A stretch of DNA of 64,000 nt from Carettochelys insculpta (lineage: Eukaryota > Chordata > Testudines > Carettochelyidae), in NCBI RefSeq assembly GCF_033958435.1, contig NC_134167.1, forward strand, positions 1,632,001 to 1,696,000, written 5' to 3'. The notes below the pieces were generated by a model, which was not told the DNA's origin, made no database searches, and worked only from the letters and a program-made list of their open reading frames with translations. The stretch's first letter is position 1, and every line of letters begins with the position of its first letter. The position numbers were made by a program, and so were the translations under genes. Shown piece by piece: positions 11,550 to 21,354 of this stretch.

Positions 11550-13110
11550 TGCCCTGGGGCCTGGTGTGGTTGTCAGCTCCCCTGCATGTAAACCCTTGAA
11601 GCCCTATATATTACTTGCCTTCCTCCTTTAACGACTTATCCAGTTACTTCAGTAGTTTGCCCTTCAGTTGACACTTTGCCTTACAGGCCCCTGGAAAAGG
11701 ACAGCTTCATTTATGTGTCATCCAATAAAATCCAGCCACTTACAAGTTACTAAAAGTGATATTTCAATCAGACCAGAAGAAAAGATCAGCACCAACAGCT
11801 GTCGCAGTGAAGGGAAGTTGAAAGCCATTATACGATTTACCAAGCATCAGTGAGCAAGCTGCAACCCTCAGTTATTCCATTCAAGCGGATGATTTTTTTC
11901 TTTTAAAAAAGCCACTGCTTCATTGTTGGCGACCCAAAAAAAGACATTTTTGCTTTTATTCCCTCCCTGCATATTTACAAGCCAAAAATTAGATGGATAT
12001 AAGAAGTCAGAGACCACATTGAAACCACCCAGGGACTAGCACAGCTAATAGAGGATTAAGTGGGTCTATTCTAGCTAATGGCTAGTTGCCACTTACCCCT
12101 GAGTGCAGGGCTCAGTATGGTAGTGCTCAGCTGTTTTAATTGTCATGGGACTGAAATTTGGCCTATGAGTTACCAGGCACAGGTAGAACTTATATCCTAA
12201 GAGAACTTGTCAATTGTATCATGGTCTGGTCTACAAAGACTTACAGATAAGCTTAATTTTAAGCATGGAATTAGTCCCATTGCACTTTATTGGACTACTC
12301 ACATTTAAAGGTGTGTGCGCGCATCACATTTTATAGACCTGGGATTTTAAAAGGGTGATATTTTAAAATTCTGGTCACTCTGCATTGTTGTTTTCTAGAA
12401 GATACTCTACAAGCAGGAAATTCATCATGGTAAGAACCCCCTCTGCCTTAAAGAGCTTGCATATTCTGAACAGAAAACACCAAGAACGGGCAAAAATGAA
12501 GTATTCCTATTGCTCCTTTTACTGGTGGACACACTGAAACATACAGAGATTAAGTGTCTCATCCAGTGTCAGCCAGGAAGTCTATGACAGAGCTCGGATC
12601 CTGAAAGTAGAGCAGTGTGCTTTTCACAAAACAAAAATGACATGAAATAAAACCACGCACAAAAGGAAAAAGTTGCCTCACAAGTGGTGACTCCTACAAC
12701 TCCCGTCCCACAGGGCCAAGACTGGGCCCTCTGTTTCCATCATTCAATCTCGTACAAGCAGTTGCAGCACCACTCTGTTCACAACAGGAAGGCAAGCAAG
12801 CCAAATTCGAGCAGGGATCACTGTGACCTTGTCTGTGCATTTAGATCCAGAAATTCCAGGTTCAAGAGTTACTGCCAGAGGCCTGATGCTAAAGTGCTTT
12901 CCTGAACTGGGATATTTTATCTCAGATTGGGGTAATTTTTCCAATGCTACATATTGATGTGTCTAAACTACCAGCAGTTGCTGATTGCAGTATGGAAGGT
13001 GCTGAAACATCAAAATCAGGTATTCATTCTGATAAGCTGAGGTTAGGTGGTGTGGTTTTTTTTTTGGTTTTTTTGGTGCTTGCAAGCGACCCACAGAGGA
13101 TCAATATATA
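11550..13110. other. Mostly unique DNA with one MIR relic
   Basis: Apart from the MIR relic at 12525-12620, I see no gene. Around 12,240-12,310 there is a short self-complementary patch (TTAAGCATGGAATTAGTCCC against GGACTACTCACATTTAAAG) resembling an old amniote palindromic repeat. Confidence 0.45.
12525..12620 (-). repeat. MIR/CORE-type SINE relic, antisense
   Basis: The plus strand reads 'ACAGAGATTAAGTGTCTCAT', 'TCAGCCAGGAAGTCTATGAC' and 'AGAGCTCGGATCCTGA', the reversed MIR core (consensus sense: GTCACTTAACCTCTCTG). Short and diverged. Confidence 0.65.
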
Positions 13111-13114
13111 AAAA

Positions 13115-13160
13115 TGTGTGCGTGTGCGTGTGCGTGTGCGTGTGCGTGTGCGTGTGCGTG
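13115..13160. repeat. Hexanucleotide microsatellite (TGTGCG)n
   Basis: A near-perfect run of alternating pyrimidine-purine hexamers TGTGCG, about 46 bases long. Such alternating TG/CG tracts can adopt left-handed DNA and are length-polymorphic. It follows an ATATATAAAAA patch. Confidence 0.95.
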
Positions 13161-13164
13161 CAGT

Positions 13165-14570
13165 ATTGCTTGTCCTGGGAGACTAATGTTATTTCTCCAC
13201 CCATCATTTAAGACAACATAGCTCCCTAATAATGCTCATGATGATAAGTGAAATGCTAGAACTTGGACCCTTTCCTAGTTCATTGAAAGTAATTCAGTCA
13301 ATATCTTGTTTTCTTACAAGTGGCATTTTTCCAGAGTGGGCAGGAAAATTAACCGAAAGCAAAATACCATCCTGTAACTGCTTACATAATTATAAAATAT
13401 CAATTTATTTTGTTTGTTCTTTCAAGGCCAGCGAATCTTATTAATGCACTGTCTACATCTAGCATATGTGAAAAAGTAAAGGATCTGACTGCATACAATC
13501 TTCTCTCTTCCAAGTGGCCTTGAACAATTTTCACCACTGACAGGTAATAACACTTTTGAGAAAGATGGAAAAATAAAGGCAGTTAATAAGACTGAGCTGT
13601 GTTCAGAACAAGTTCTCAAAAAATTTAGCCACAGATCAACAGGACTGTTGAAGTGGGGAAAAGGCAGCACTTGGAAGATGTCCCTCTATTGCTCCCCCGT
13701 GTCTTTAAAAAGAGAAGCTCCATTTTTCTTACCACAGCAGCTATTGACCCTTTCTTCATCCATTTATTTCAGAGCAAAACAGAGTTACTGAGATGCTTTG
13801 TAATGCAAACAATTGGCCAAATAACCCAAGCACTCTTGATTCAAAGCATCCCCCACTTTTTCCAGCGAAGCACCATAGCTCAAAGTTTAGCTTTTGAACA
13901 GCATCTCACAAAGCAGGAGGGAGTCACAAAAAATCCTTTTTTGGAATCATGATGTGTTTACAGAAATTCCATGAACAGACACGTGAATTATTTCCTCTCC
14001 TTAAGTAGTAGTTTGGGAGACTGCTTATATGGAAGAACTGCTGAGAAGCATGTTCAATTACTTAAATATTTTGTCACTGCCATTTGAGCTAAGTCTCCCT
14101 GTCTCTCTCCAACAGATTCCCTTCTTACTTACACAGATTCTTGCATCTTCCATGCTTACACAAAGAAGTAAAGTCTAGCTTTGAGGCTAGGACTCTCCTA
14201 CTACACAAGTTACCCTGCTGCCAACATACCCAGAACTTAACACTTGCAGAGAAGAAATTCCCTGCAGATGCAAATGGATGAAGATCCATTGACTTCCATG
14301 AGTTTGACCCAATTACACCAACAAAGAACATGTGCTCTAGTCAGGGTGAAGGGGAAGGATGTCTAAAGTGAACTCAGCTAATGGTGAGCTAGCTTTTATT
14401 AACAGGGATCTTTGTTACACCAAAGTAATAAACCACAGGGGATTTCCTCTGAATTTGAAGTGGTTCATCTGATATCACAATCTCTTCTCTGTAGAAAGTG
14501 GCTTTTATTATCATCCTCCCCAGCTCATAAACTGAGCCTTTACCCTCTAACATACACAGGAGGTCACCAT
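13165..14570. other. Unique DNA, no gene recognised
   Basis: The longest frame (99 codons at 13653) shows no domain, and its composition is typical of non-coding AT-rich DNA. Confidence 0.5.
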
Positions 14571-14576
14571 CTCATA

Positions 14577-14745
14577 CCAATGTTTTTTTTTTTTTTTTTT
14601 TGCATCCATGCATGGAATAAAGTTTTGTGTGTGAATGAGCACCACCAATAGAAAAAAAACCACCCAGCTGTGGGTCCTCTGCTAATCAGTTTGGCAGCAT
14701 ATAAATCTCTCCTGAATGGCTGCACAAGTGCACAACCTATGGCAA
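14577..14745 (+). mobile_element. Non-autonomous hAT-like MITE (family C), 5' end replaced by poly-T
   Basis: After a T run (14583-14601) the sequence reads 'GCATCCATGCATGGAATAAA', 'GAGCACCACCAATAGAAA', 'TCTGCTAATCAGTTTGGCAG' and 'CTCTCCTGAATGGCTG', matching the copies at 21160 and 35543. The terminal CAGTGTTCC is not clear, so this copy is damaged. It abuts the family B repeat. Confidence 0.7.
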
Positions 14746-14747
14746 AC

Positions 14748-14960
14748 AGGCCCACTGATGGAGCGGGCCAAAGGAGAAGTTGCCCCAGGCCCCTTTGAAG
14801 TGCCGCAGCTGTGAGGAGTGCAGGGAGCCCACTGCTGCAGTCTGAGTGGGGCTCAAGGTATGAGTGCCAGATCCCCAGCGCTCCTGCCCTTGGCCTTATC
14901 CCTTCCTGGGATCACAGAGCTGGGCCCCCTCCCTTCTTGCCCCCAGATCCACAGTGGCTG
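14748..14960. repeat. GC-rich interspersed repeat (family B)
   Basis: Begins 'CAGGCCCACTGATGGAGCGG', then 'GGAGAAGTTGCCCCAGGCC' and 'CCCTTTGAAGTGCCGCAGC'. It aligns in order with the copies at 28872 and 32152. No coding content. Confidence 0.65.
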
Positions 14961-15203
14961 TCAGCCCCACTGACAGGGTCACCGTTCATACAATTTATAT
15001 GGAAGTAGGAGAATAATCTCCTGTCCGAGTTATACAGTCAAAAGAAGCGAAGACTGTTTTGCTAGCCCAAGTATACATTGCCAGCTATTTCTTCAGGGCT
15101 GAAGCAGGAGATTCAACAGCCAGTCTGCAATATGCAGCACCCATCTGGGTATTTGAAATTTGTCCTGGACCAAATGCCCAATTTTGTAAATTGAATTATA
15201 CTA

Positions 15204-15530
15204 CAGATTGAACCTCTCTAATCCAGCACTCCCTCGTCTGGCAACATCTGTAATCCGGCATGATTTTAGTTTGCCAGATGTCCACTTATCACAGGTGTGG
15301 CCAAATTTCCTGTGGCCCCATAAAGTTTGTTTACAGCCACGAGTCCTGGTTCTCAGTGTTCTGTGCTTCTATTTAACTCTAATTTACCCCTAAATGTCTT
15401 CTAAGTGCCCTATAAGCAGTGGAAGTGTTGGTAACATTGCCAGACAATATTGACCTCCTGTGGTCTAGCACATTCTCTCATTCGGCACTGTTCATGTCCC
15501 AAGAATGCCAGATTAGAAAGGTTCAAACTG
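15204..15530 (+). mobile_element. Tigger/pogo-like non-autonomous DNA transposon with TA target duplication
   Basis: The left terminus CAGATTGAACCTCTCTAATC pairs with the right terminus, which on the other strand reads CAGTTTGAACCTTTCTAATC. TA dinucleotides flank both ends (15202-15203 and 15531-15532), as expected of the Tc1/mariner superfamily. The interior matches the copies at 27225 and 52087 ('TGTGGCCAAATTTCC', 'GTTTGTTTACAGCC'). No transposase; mobilised in trans by a related enzyme. The 61-codon frame inside is not a gene. Confidence 0.85.
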
Positions 15531-15534
15531 TACT

Positions 15535-17517
15535 TAGCACAGGAAATTCTCTGTTGGATTAACCAACCCAAAATCCTCAATAAGAACTTAAGTGCATCCG
15601 TGAAAGTTATGAAACAAGGACAGGAATATGTAACATTCTGAAGATGGCATAATTATGAACTACTTCTTGCCTATTCTGTTAGTAGACTGGAAAAACAGGG
15701 AGCTGAAATATATGGTGACTGACACCTCTCTCATAAAACATCTGTCAGGACACATTTTGAAGGGAGAGATTTTTCTGCACGCATTTATGGCATTAATCAC
15801 AGCTACGAAGGTTAAAAAAAAACCACATAAAATAAAGATCAATCATTAGGCTCAGCCAATTGAGAGCTTATTGTTTTAGCAGAACAGAGAATCCCTCTGT
15901 ATTGAGAAATATATGCATCACTGGATTTCCGTGTCTTCGGACCTAAGGTGCTTGATACAAAAAGCATGTCTGGAAATCTAAAGTTCTGTGCAAAGAGTAA
16001 AATAATGTCAATCCTGCTTCCACTGACAGGTGTTTATATCCCAACTGTTACAAGCACATTTTTGATGCTTTCACAGGATAAATCCTCTCATCTTCAGGAA
16101 GAGGGAAGGACTGGAGCACACTGACTGGGCAGCATCTATTGATTTATATGTCCTGTGGATAAATAATACAGAACTGGATTCTTAGAGTGTCAGTCCTAAG
16201 TGTGCATGATCCAGCTAATGTAATCCCAGGCCAAAGTAGTATTTGGTTAGGAGAGCCCCTGGGACTCTTGGGGACCCTAGTCCAGGAGAACGAAGTATAA
16301 ACAATGAAAGAAAATATAAAGCTTGCAGATTTTACTCAGCCTTCAATTCTTCCCTCCTTCTCCCCAGTCCAGGCCTACGGCTTGGCTTTGTCCTTCTCTC
16401 TCCCCCCCCGCCCCCCCCCCCCCCACACACACACACCTGGAAGGGACCAGTTCATCGAGTTCAGTCCCCTGCCCTCTTGGCAGGACCAATCAACATCCTC
16501 TTTTCTTTTAAATTTATTTGCTCCAGATCCCTAAATGGCCCCCTCAAGGAGTTAGCAGGACAAACTGAGCTATCCCTCCCCGCTATACTGGCATAACTGA
16601 GAAAGCCAGCTTAAGTCAGGTCTCCCGCTGAGCTCAAAGGTGCTCAGACAAATCACCACCCCACACCTTAAGCTGAGGTGTTGTACGTCTGGCTGGCTGG
16701 AAGCAGAGGACAACTCTCAATGGCTTGTGGGAAGGACGGGCAGACTGTGAATTGCCTGAACAGAGGTCATTGCAGTAGCTCACTTATCCCCCAGGAATGA
16801 GGGGCTTGGAAACGTCAGCCTGTGCCAGGACCCTCCTTTCTAACTCACAGAGCAGGGTCAGTAGCACCTGCCCGCCCTCCTCTTTGGCTGGTAAGTCGAC
16901 CAGGTTGTCTGCTGTGGGGCTGACGCGTTGTCAAAGCTGGAAAGGGTTTTTTTCTCTTTCCACTGTATTGGACTAAGTGCAGCTGGGGGTTTTTCGCCGC
17001 CCTCACAAGCAGTTCAAGTGGGCCCTGTTCATGCAGAACATGACAGCAGTAGGCCAGATGCTGCACTCGTCATTTACCTGCATAGCAGATGCTCAGGGCA
17101 GGTACCATATAAAGGATGATGCACCGCAATGGATACATGTCTAGGGGAAAGGAATTAAGGAGAGGTGCTCAGTGAGTGAGTGAGCTGGGGACTCCTACGA
17201 TCGATATGGCATGGAGCCAACCCCTTGTCATTATACTCCACCTTATCCCTGCTACAAGGGCTGTGGTTGGAAAAGTCCCAGCAAAGAATTTTATGGATGG
17301 AAATGGGGGGAGTTGGTTGAAACCTCCCCCCGGGGGATTGTAAGCTCCTGGCAAACTACGTGGGTGGGAAGGTTCACCCTCCATTAATTATGGGGAAAAA
17401 CAAGAGAGGGTTACCTGCACCATGCATGCTATTTTACAGGTAATACCAGACATCTAATAATAAAGTTGTGGCCTGATTAAGCCCATATCAAATGTGCCCT
17501 CTCCTTCTTTTGGTTAG
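15535..17517. other. Unique DNA with low-complexity tract, no gene recognised
   Basis: Contains the C/CA tract at 16402-16436 and GC-richer sequence towards 16,600-17,400. The frame at 16243-16596 is built over the C-rich tract and is not credible as a protein. Confidence 0.5.
16402..16436. repeat. Poly-C tract followed by (CA)n
   Basis: About 23 cytosines interrupted by one G, followed by six CA units. It translates to artificial proline/histidine/threonine runs. Confidence 0.95.
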
Positions 17518-17980
17518 CCAGATGTAGCCAGACAAAAGTCTCCCCCTTACAAGCCAGCTTGCTCGCTGCCCACCCCCCCGCCCCCACTGAGGTGCCTCAC
17601 AAGCACACAGGGCACAGAAACAGCTGCTGACAGCACAGTCTTTGATGTCTCTCATTGAGGCCCAGATGTGATAGCTCATCCTGACCCTGAGAAACAGAAA
17701 GTACAGATAAAAGGCTAACAGGCCAAACTGTCAACAAGAGAGGGGGGGACCTCAGGAAATCACCCCAGCTGGCATTGATAGATTTGAGGACCACACGGCC
17801 ATCCCAGAAGAGGAAATCTCCGCCCCTGTAAAAGAATGTCCTGTACTCCCAAATTGCTTATCTCCTGTCTTACAAGTGCAAATTAAGTAAGAATTGCCCT
17901 TGTAAAAACTGGCGTCACAAAAGACAGACCAGTATGATCTGGCACCAAAGATAAGAAAGAGAATACGTAACCTAAGGGGG

Positions 17981-17986
17981 TATAAA
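17981..17986 (+). promoter_or_regulatory. TATA box of solo LTR copy 1
   Basis: TATAAA follows CCTAAGGGGG and is conserved in position and context in LTR copy 2 (45410). Transcription would be expected about 25-30 bases downstream. Whether it is still active cannot be told from sequence. Confidence 0.65.
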
Positions 17987-18374
17987 GGTGGGCCCAGCAG
18001 AACTCTAACTCTGAGCGCATCTCCACCAACTAACTGCTGGTCGGGTAAGGTGATTGCCTCCCAAGGTCCGCAACTGGGGACGCCCAACCTCGTACTCGTC
18101 TTTCCACGGAATTGAGTGACCGATCCGGTTTGGCTATGCTGGTATCGAGAGAAGCAAGGAGGGTAAGATATACCCAAGGTCTCCTTTTTGGTGCGCACAG
18201 TTAAAGAATTAGAGCTCTGTAACTAGATGTCGTTGTATGAAGATATCATTGTGTTAGATGGTAACAGATATCTTTGTATTGGATTGTAACGTAACTTGTT
18301 AACACCGGTTCTTTGCTAGCGTATAAGAAGTAGACAATAGCCTTTTGTAACCGCACGCTTATAACTGTAGCTTA

Positions 18375-18380
18375 AATAAA
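18375..18380 (+). terminator. Polyadenylation signal of solo LTR copy 1
   Basis: AATAAA, about 390 bases after the TATA box, marks the probable end of the R region. It is conserved in copy 2 at 45808. Confidence 0.6.
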
Positions 18381-18618
18381 CCTGTAACTAGTTAAGATCT
18401 GAGCCTGACTGCTGTTACTCTTTGTCACTGCAACACAGCCGGCACAATAAAGGAACTTTAACCGTTTGGTTACCACAGCCTGCCCATAGGTGAGAGTGCT
18501 AGGAGCTTCCTTGCTCCAGCAGTAAAAACTGGGTTATTTAGGACCCAGGGGATTCCGTCAGCCTGGCCTGGCTGCCCACAGCAAGGAGCTCTGTACCTGG
18601 CCACTGGCTAACACCAGA

Positions 18619-19250
18619 CAAGTTGGATACTTCTCTAGACATTTTTAGATCAGTTCCACCCTGTTTCTGAACTGCACCAGAATCTAGACACTTTATACTG
18701 CTCAATCAGGACAATACAGAATACAGTCTCCTGAAATTACCAAAACTGGAGTTGGAAGTGATGCCAGAGCGTGAAACTTCACATCACAGCCAGGTCTTGG
18801 GCATGCTATGGGCACAGAGTGAGCACCTCAGTAGTGGGGCCAGGCCAGATCACAGCCATGAAGTCAGTCTGCCACCTGACTGACAGCATGAGGTGAGCCT
18901 GGGGGGTGAGCTGTAATGTTTTTAAGATAGAGACAAAAGCCTGAATCAGACTGTGCTCCTCCCACTTCAGGTAAGATTCTTTGGGTAAATCAGACAAACC
19001 TGAATTGGACTACTTTATCCATCACGTGTTTGCAAAGTGAAAACTCCATCTGGACCTATGAAATGCATGAATTGCATGGCAATTTAATTCCAGTTTTGAC
19101 AGCTAATGTATCCACAGAGCAAAAGACCATCTGCATCAGGATTCTACGTGACAAACTTGACGGCAGTCTCAGGAGAGGGCGAGGAACTGAATGGTATATG
19201 GCTGTGGACATACCTTCTTCCCGGTGATGGCCCTTTTGGTCAGACCAGAT
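18619..19250. other. No gene recognised
   Basis: Unique-looking sequence with short frames on both strands and no repeat hallmark that I could assign. Confidence 0.45.
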
Positions 19251-19254
19251 TCTC

Positions 19255-19350
19255 ACTGTAATACCATCTGATGAAGTGGGTGTGGGTTTTACCCACAAAA
19301 GCTCATGACCTAATAAATTTATTCGTCTGTAAAGTGCCATTAGGACTGCT
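19255..19350 (+). mobile_element. Penelope-like element 3' tail fragment
   Basis: Contains CTGATGA, a stem (GTGGGT...ACCCAC), AAAAGCTCATGACC, TAATAAA and 'GTCTGTAAAGTGCCATTAGG'. This is the same order as the tails of the coding PLE copies at 24835 and 36707. Upstream coding sequence is absent, so the copy is strongly 5'-truncated. Confidence 0.7.
19268..19300 (+). ncRNA. Hammerhead-like core motif, mutated (PLE tail at 19255)
   Basis: CTGATGA, one A, a 6-bp stem GTGGGT/ACCCAC, then AAAA where the hammerhead core needs GAAA. The second box is therefore mutated and this copy should be inactive. Confidence 0.3.
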
Positions 19351-19379
19351 TGTCAATTGTCAACCCAGTGCAGAGCTAG

Positions 19380-19740
19380 GCTACTGGACTACAAGTCAGG
19401 ACACAGGGGTTCCAGAGTTCTACCCCAAAGTGTCTAAATTAGTTCTTATGTCCAATTTTATTTGATAAGGCACTTAAGCACGGGCTTAAAGTCAACACAT
19501 TTATGTACCAAAGCAATATCTCAAGCACATGCTTCCTTACTTTCCTGAGTAGGGATGGACTACTGACATGGACACTTTATGTCCAATACTGCCTTTAGCG
19601 CTCTGTGTGACCTCGGGAAAGGAAATGTCTTGCTCTATGCCTCAGTTTCCCCTTCTCCAAAATGGAGACAACATTGCTTACCTTCCAAGTGAGCATTTTG
19701 AGATCTATGGTGGAATACTGTAATCAAGTGTTGCTATTTA
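19380..19740 (+). repeat. MIR/CORE-type SINE relic, interrupted
   Basis: The head 'ACACAGGGGTTCCAGAGTTC' and the tail 'CTGTGTGACCTCGGGAAAGG', 'TATGCCTCAGTTTCCCCTTC' and 'CATTTTGAGATCTATGG' are MIR hallmarks. About 160 bases between them (19,428-19,590) do not fit MIR and include a 'GGCACTTAAGCACGGGCTTA' patch like an old palindromic amniote repeat. Confidence 0.7.
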
Positions 19741-19744
19741 CAGC

Positions 19745-21158
19745 ATGCATAGACTGCAGCTCTACAGAGAGAATTTCATATTACAGGGCTCTCAAACTGA
19801 CTTTGGCTGGCAGCTGAAGTCCCTTAAATTAACATTCTGTAATTATTAACGTCTAGAAGGCTTTGTTGCCTAAACTCTGAATTTCCAGGAAACTTCACTG
19901 AGCAGTAAAGATCAGTTTCACTTATGGCTCCCAACTGAGAAAATATCACACTCATTGATCTTAACTTATGCAAGTAAATATGAGTAGACATGTGTATATC
20001 AAAAGCAATGAACTATACCTCTCCAAATACACAACTTGAAAGACAATCGGGTGTCTCAACATGATAAATTTAATTTTCCTTTCTATTAACTTAATAGATA
20101 GAAAAATCATCTTATTGCTTAGCTGCCAGCTTTGATTGCTCTGAATTGGTCTGAAATACATCTTTCAAAGCAAAATTAAATATTTATTTGGTGTGCATGT
20201 GTTTGCTTTTAGTCAGGTTTTTTATTTCCTCCTTTTAGTCTAGCTCACTTCCAACAATTTACTGCCGCCATCTCGGGACTGTTGAACAGAGAGCACAATA
20301 TAAGAATTGCAGGGGGTTTAAGCAAATGCTCAAGAACTAACTGCTGAACATTTCTGAATTACATATGCATTTTGCTTCACCTGTGGCCCAAATGTGCTGA
20401 ACAGAAAAGACTGAACCAAACCCTGTGCAGAGGTCTGCTCTCCACAAGTGCACCCTAGTGCCCAGGGGATGGTGTAACAAGTGCTCTTCAGTGACTCAGC
20501 TCTCTGGCCTGGGCCACAAGTCTGTGCACCCCTTCTAGAGTAGATGAAGTGTCCAAAGCAGGTCAGCTCTCCTGCTCAGCAAGGTGCTTCAGGCTTCACT
20601 CAGTCACAATTCCAGCATGGGGACTTTCTGGTACATGAGGTTTTCCTAGTCCTGAATCCCTGGTATCTGGGAAAGGATTTGGCCTCCGGCCCCTTCAGCA
20701 CTGGGCAGGGGAACTCAGTCTCCTACCCTCCACCAGGCTGAGATCCAGAGTCCAAATGTAGGCAGCTGAATGCTGCACCCTTGAGAACAATGCACCTACC
20801 TCCTGGCTGACTTCATACCAGCCTCCACGCATAGGAGGGAAAAGCTACGATATGTAACCAACCTACAGTAAAGATGAAATCTCCAACTTCTCAAACTTCC
20901 AGAGTCCCTTCTACTCCGCATGTCCAGTGACACCATCAATAGTCAGAGGCCCTGCTAACTGATTGTCCCATCACTTCAGCCTGTAGCTCTACTGTCTTCC
21001 ACTGCCTGCCAACCAGGGAGTTACTCCACTTCCCTTTGACACTCCTTCAGCCACTGTGTTCATGAAGCATATGAGGTGGAGGAACCACTTGGGCCTAGTG
21101 CAGCTGCTGAATTCAGTCCTTTCCAAGGTGAGTTTTGTACACCCATCACACCATGGTA
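19745..21158. other. No gene recognised
   Basis: AT-rich unique DNA up to about 20,350, then a more GC-rich block to about 21,100 with no assignable domain or repeat. Confidence 0.45.
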
Positions 21159-21159
21159 C

Positions 21160-21352
21160 TGGTGTTCCCTCTAATTTTTTTTTCCTATCCATGTGTGGAA
21201 TAAATTTTATTGTGTGCGCTAATGCATGTACAGAGGTGCACCACCATAGAAACACACTGCTGGCTGTGTGTGCTCTGCTGATCAGTTTGGCAGCACCTGA
21301 ATGTCTCCTGGATGCCCCCCCGCCCCAAGCTCTTAGCTTAAAGGGAACTCTG
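21160..21352 (+). mobile_element. Non-autonomous hAT-like MITE (family C)
   Basis: Starts TGGTGTTCCCTCTAATTTTT and ends AAAGGGAACTCTG, inverted termini of the CAGTGTTCCC type. The flanking octamers CATGGTAC and TCTGGTAC agree at 6 of 8 positions, fitting the 8-bp duplication of the hAT superfamily. The frames of 113 and 134 codons crossing it are accidental. Confidence 0.8.
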
Positions 21353-21354
21353 TC

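Larger units (their letters stand above)
17523..18613 (+). mobile_element. Solo LTR of an endogenous retrovirus-like element, copy 1
   Basis: 1,091 bp. It begins TGTAGCCAGACAAA, ends GGCTAACA (so TGT...ACA termini), and is flanked by a perfect 5-bp target duplication CCAGA (17518-17522 and 18614-18618). A TATAAA at 17981 and an AATAAA at 18375 sit in the expected order for U3, R and U5 on the plus strand. No gag, pol or env frame follows, so it is a solo LTR left by recombination between the two ends of a former provirus. A second copy with the same ends is at 44955-46027, with a different duplication, so they are independent insertions. A five-base duplication fits ERVL-like or Gypsy-like integrases; the class cannot be fixed without the interior. 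Confidence 0.88.

Noticed and set aside
16243..16596. Proline-rich protein frames
   Set aside because: They are translations of a poly-C/CA tract.
17752..18198. 148-codon minus-strand frame in the LTR as a gene
   Set aside because: It runs antisense to the LTR, has no domain, and its counterpart in copy 2 (45172-45606) is by-product of LTR homology.
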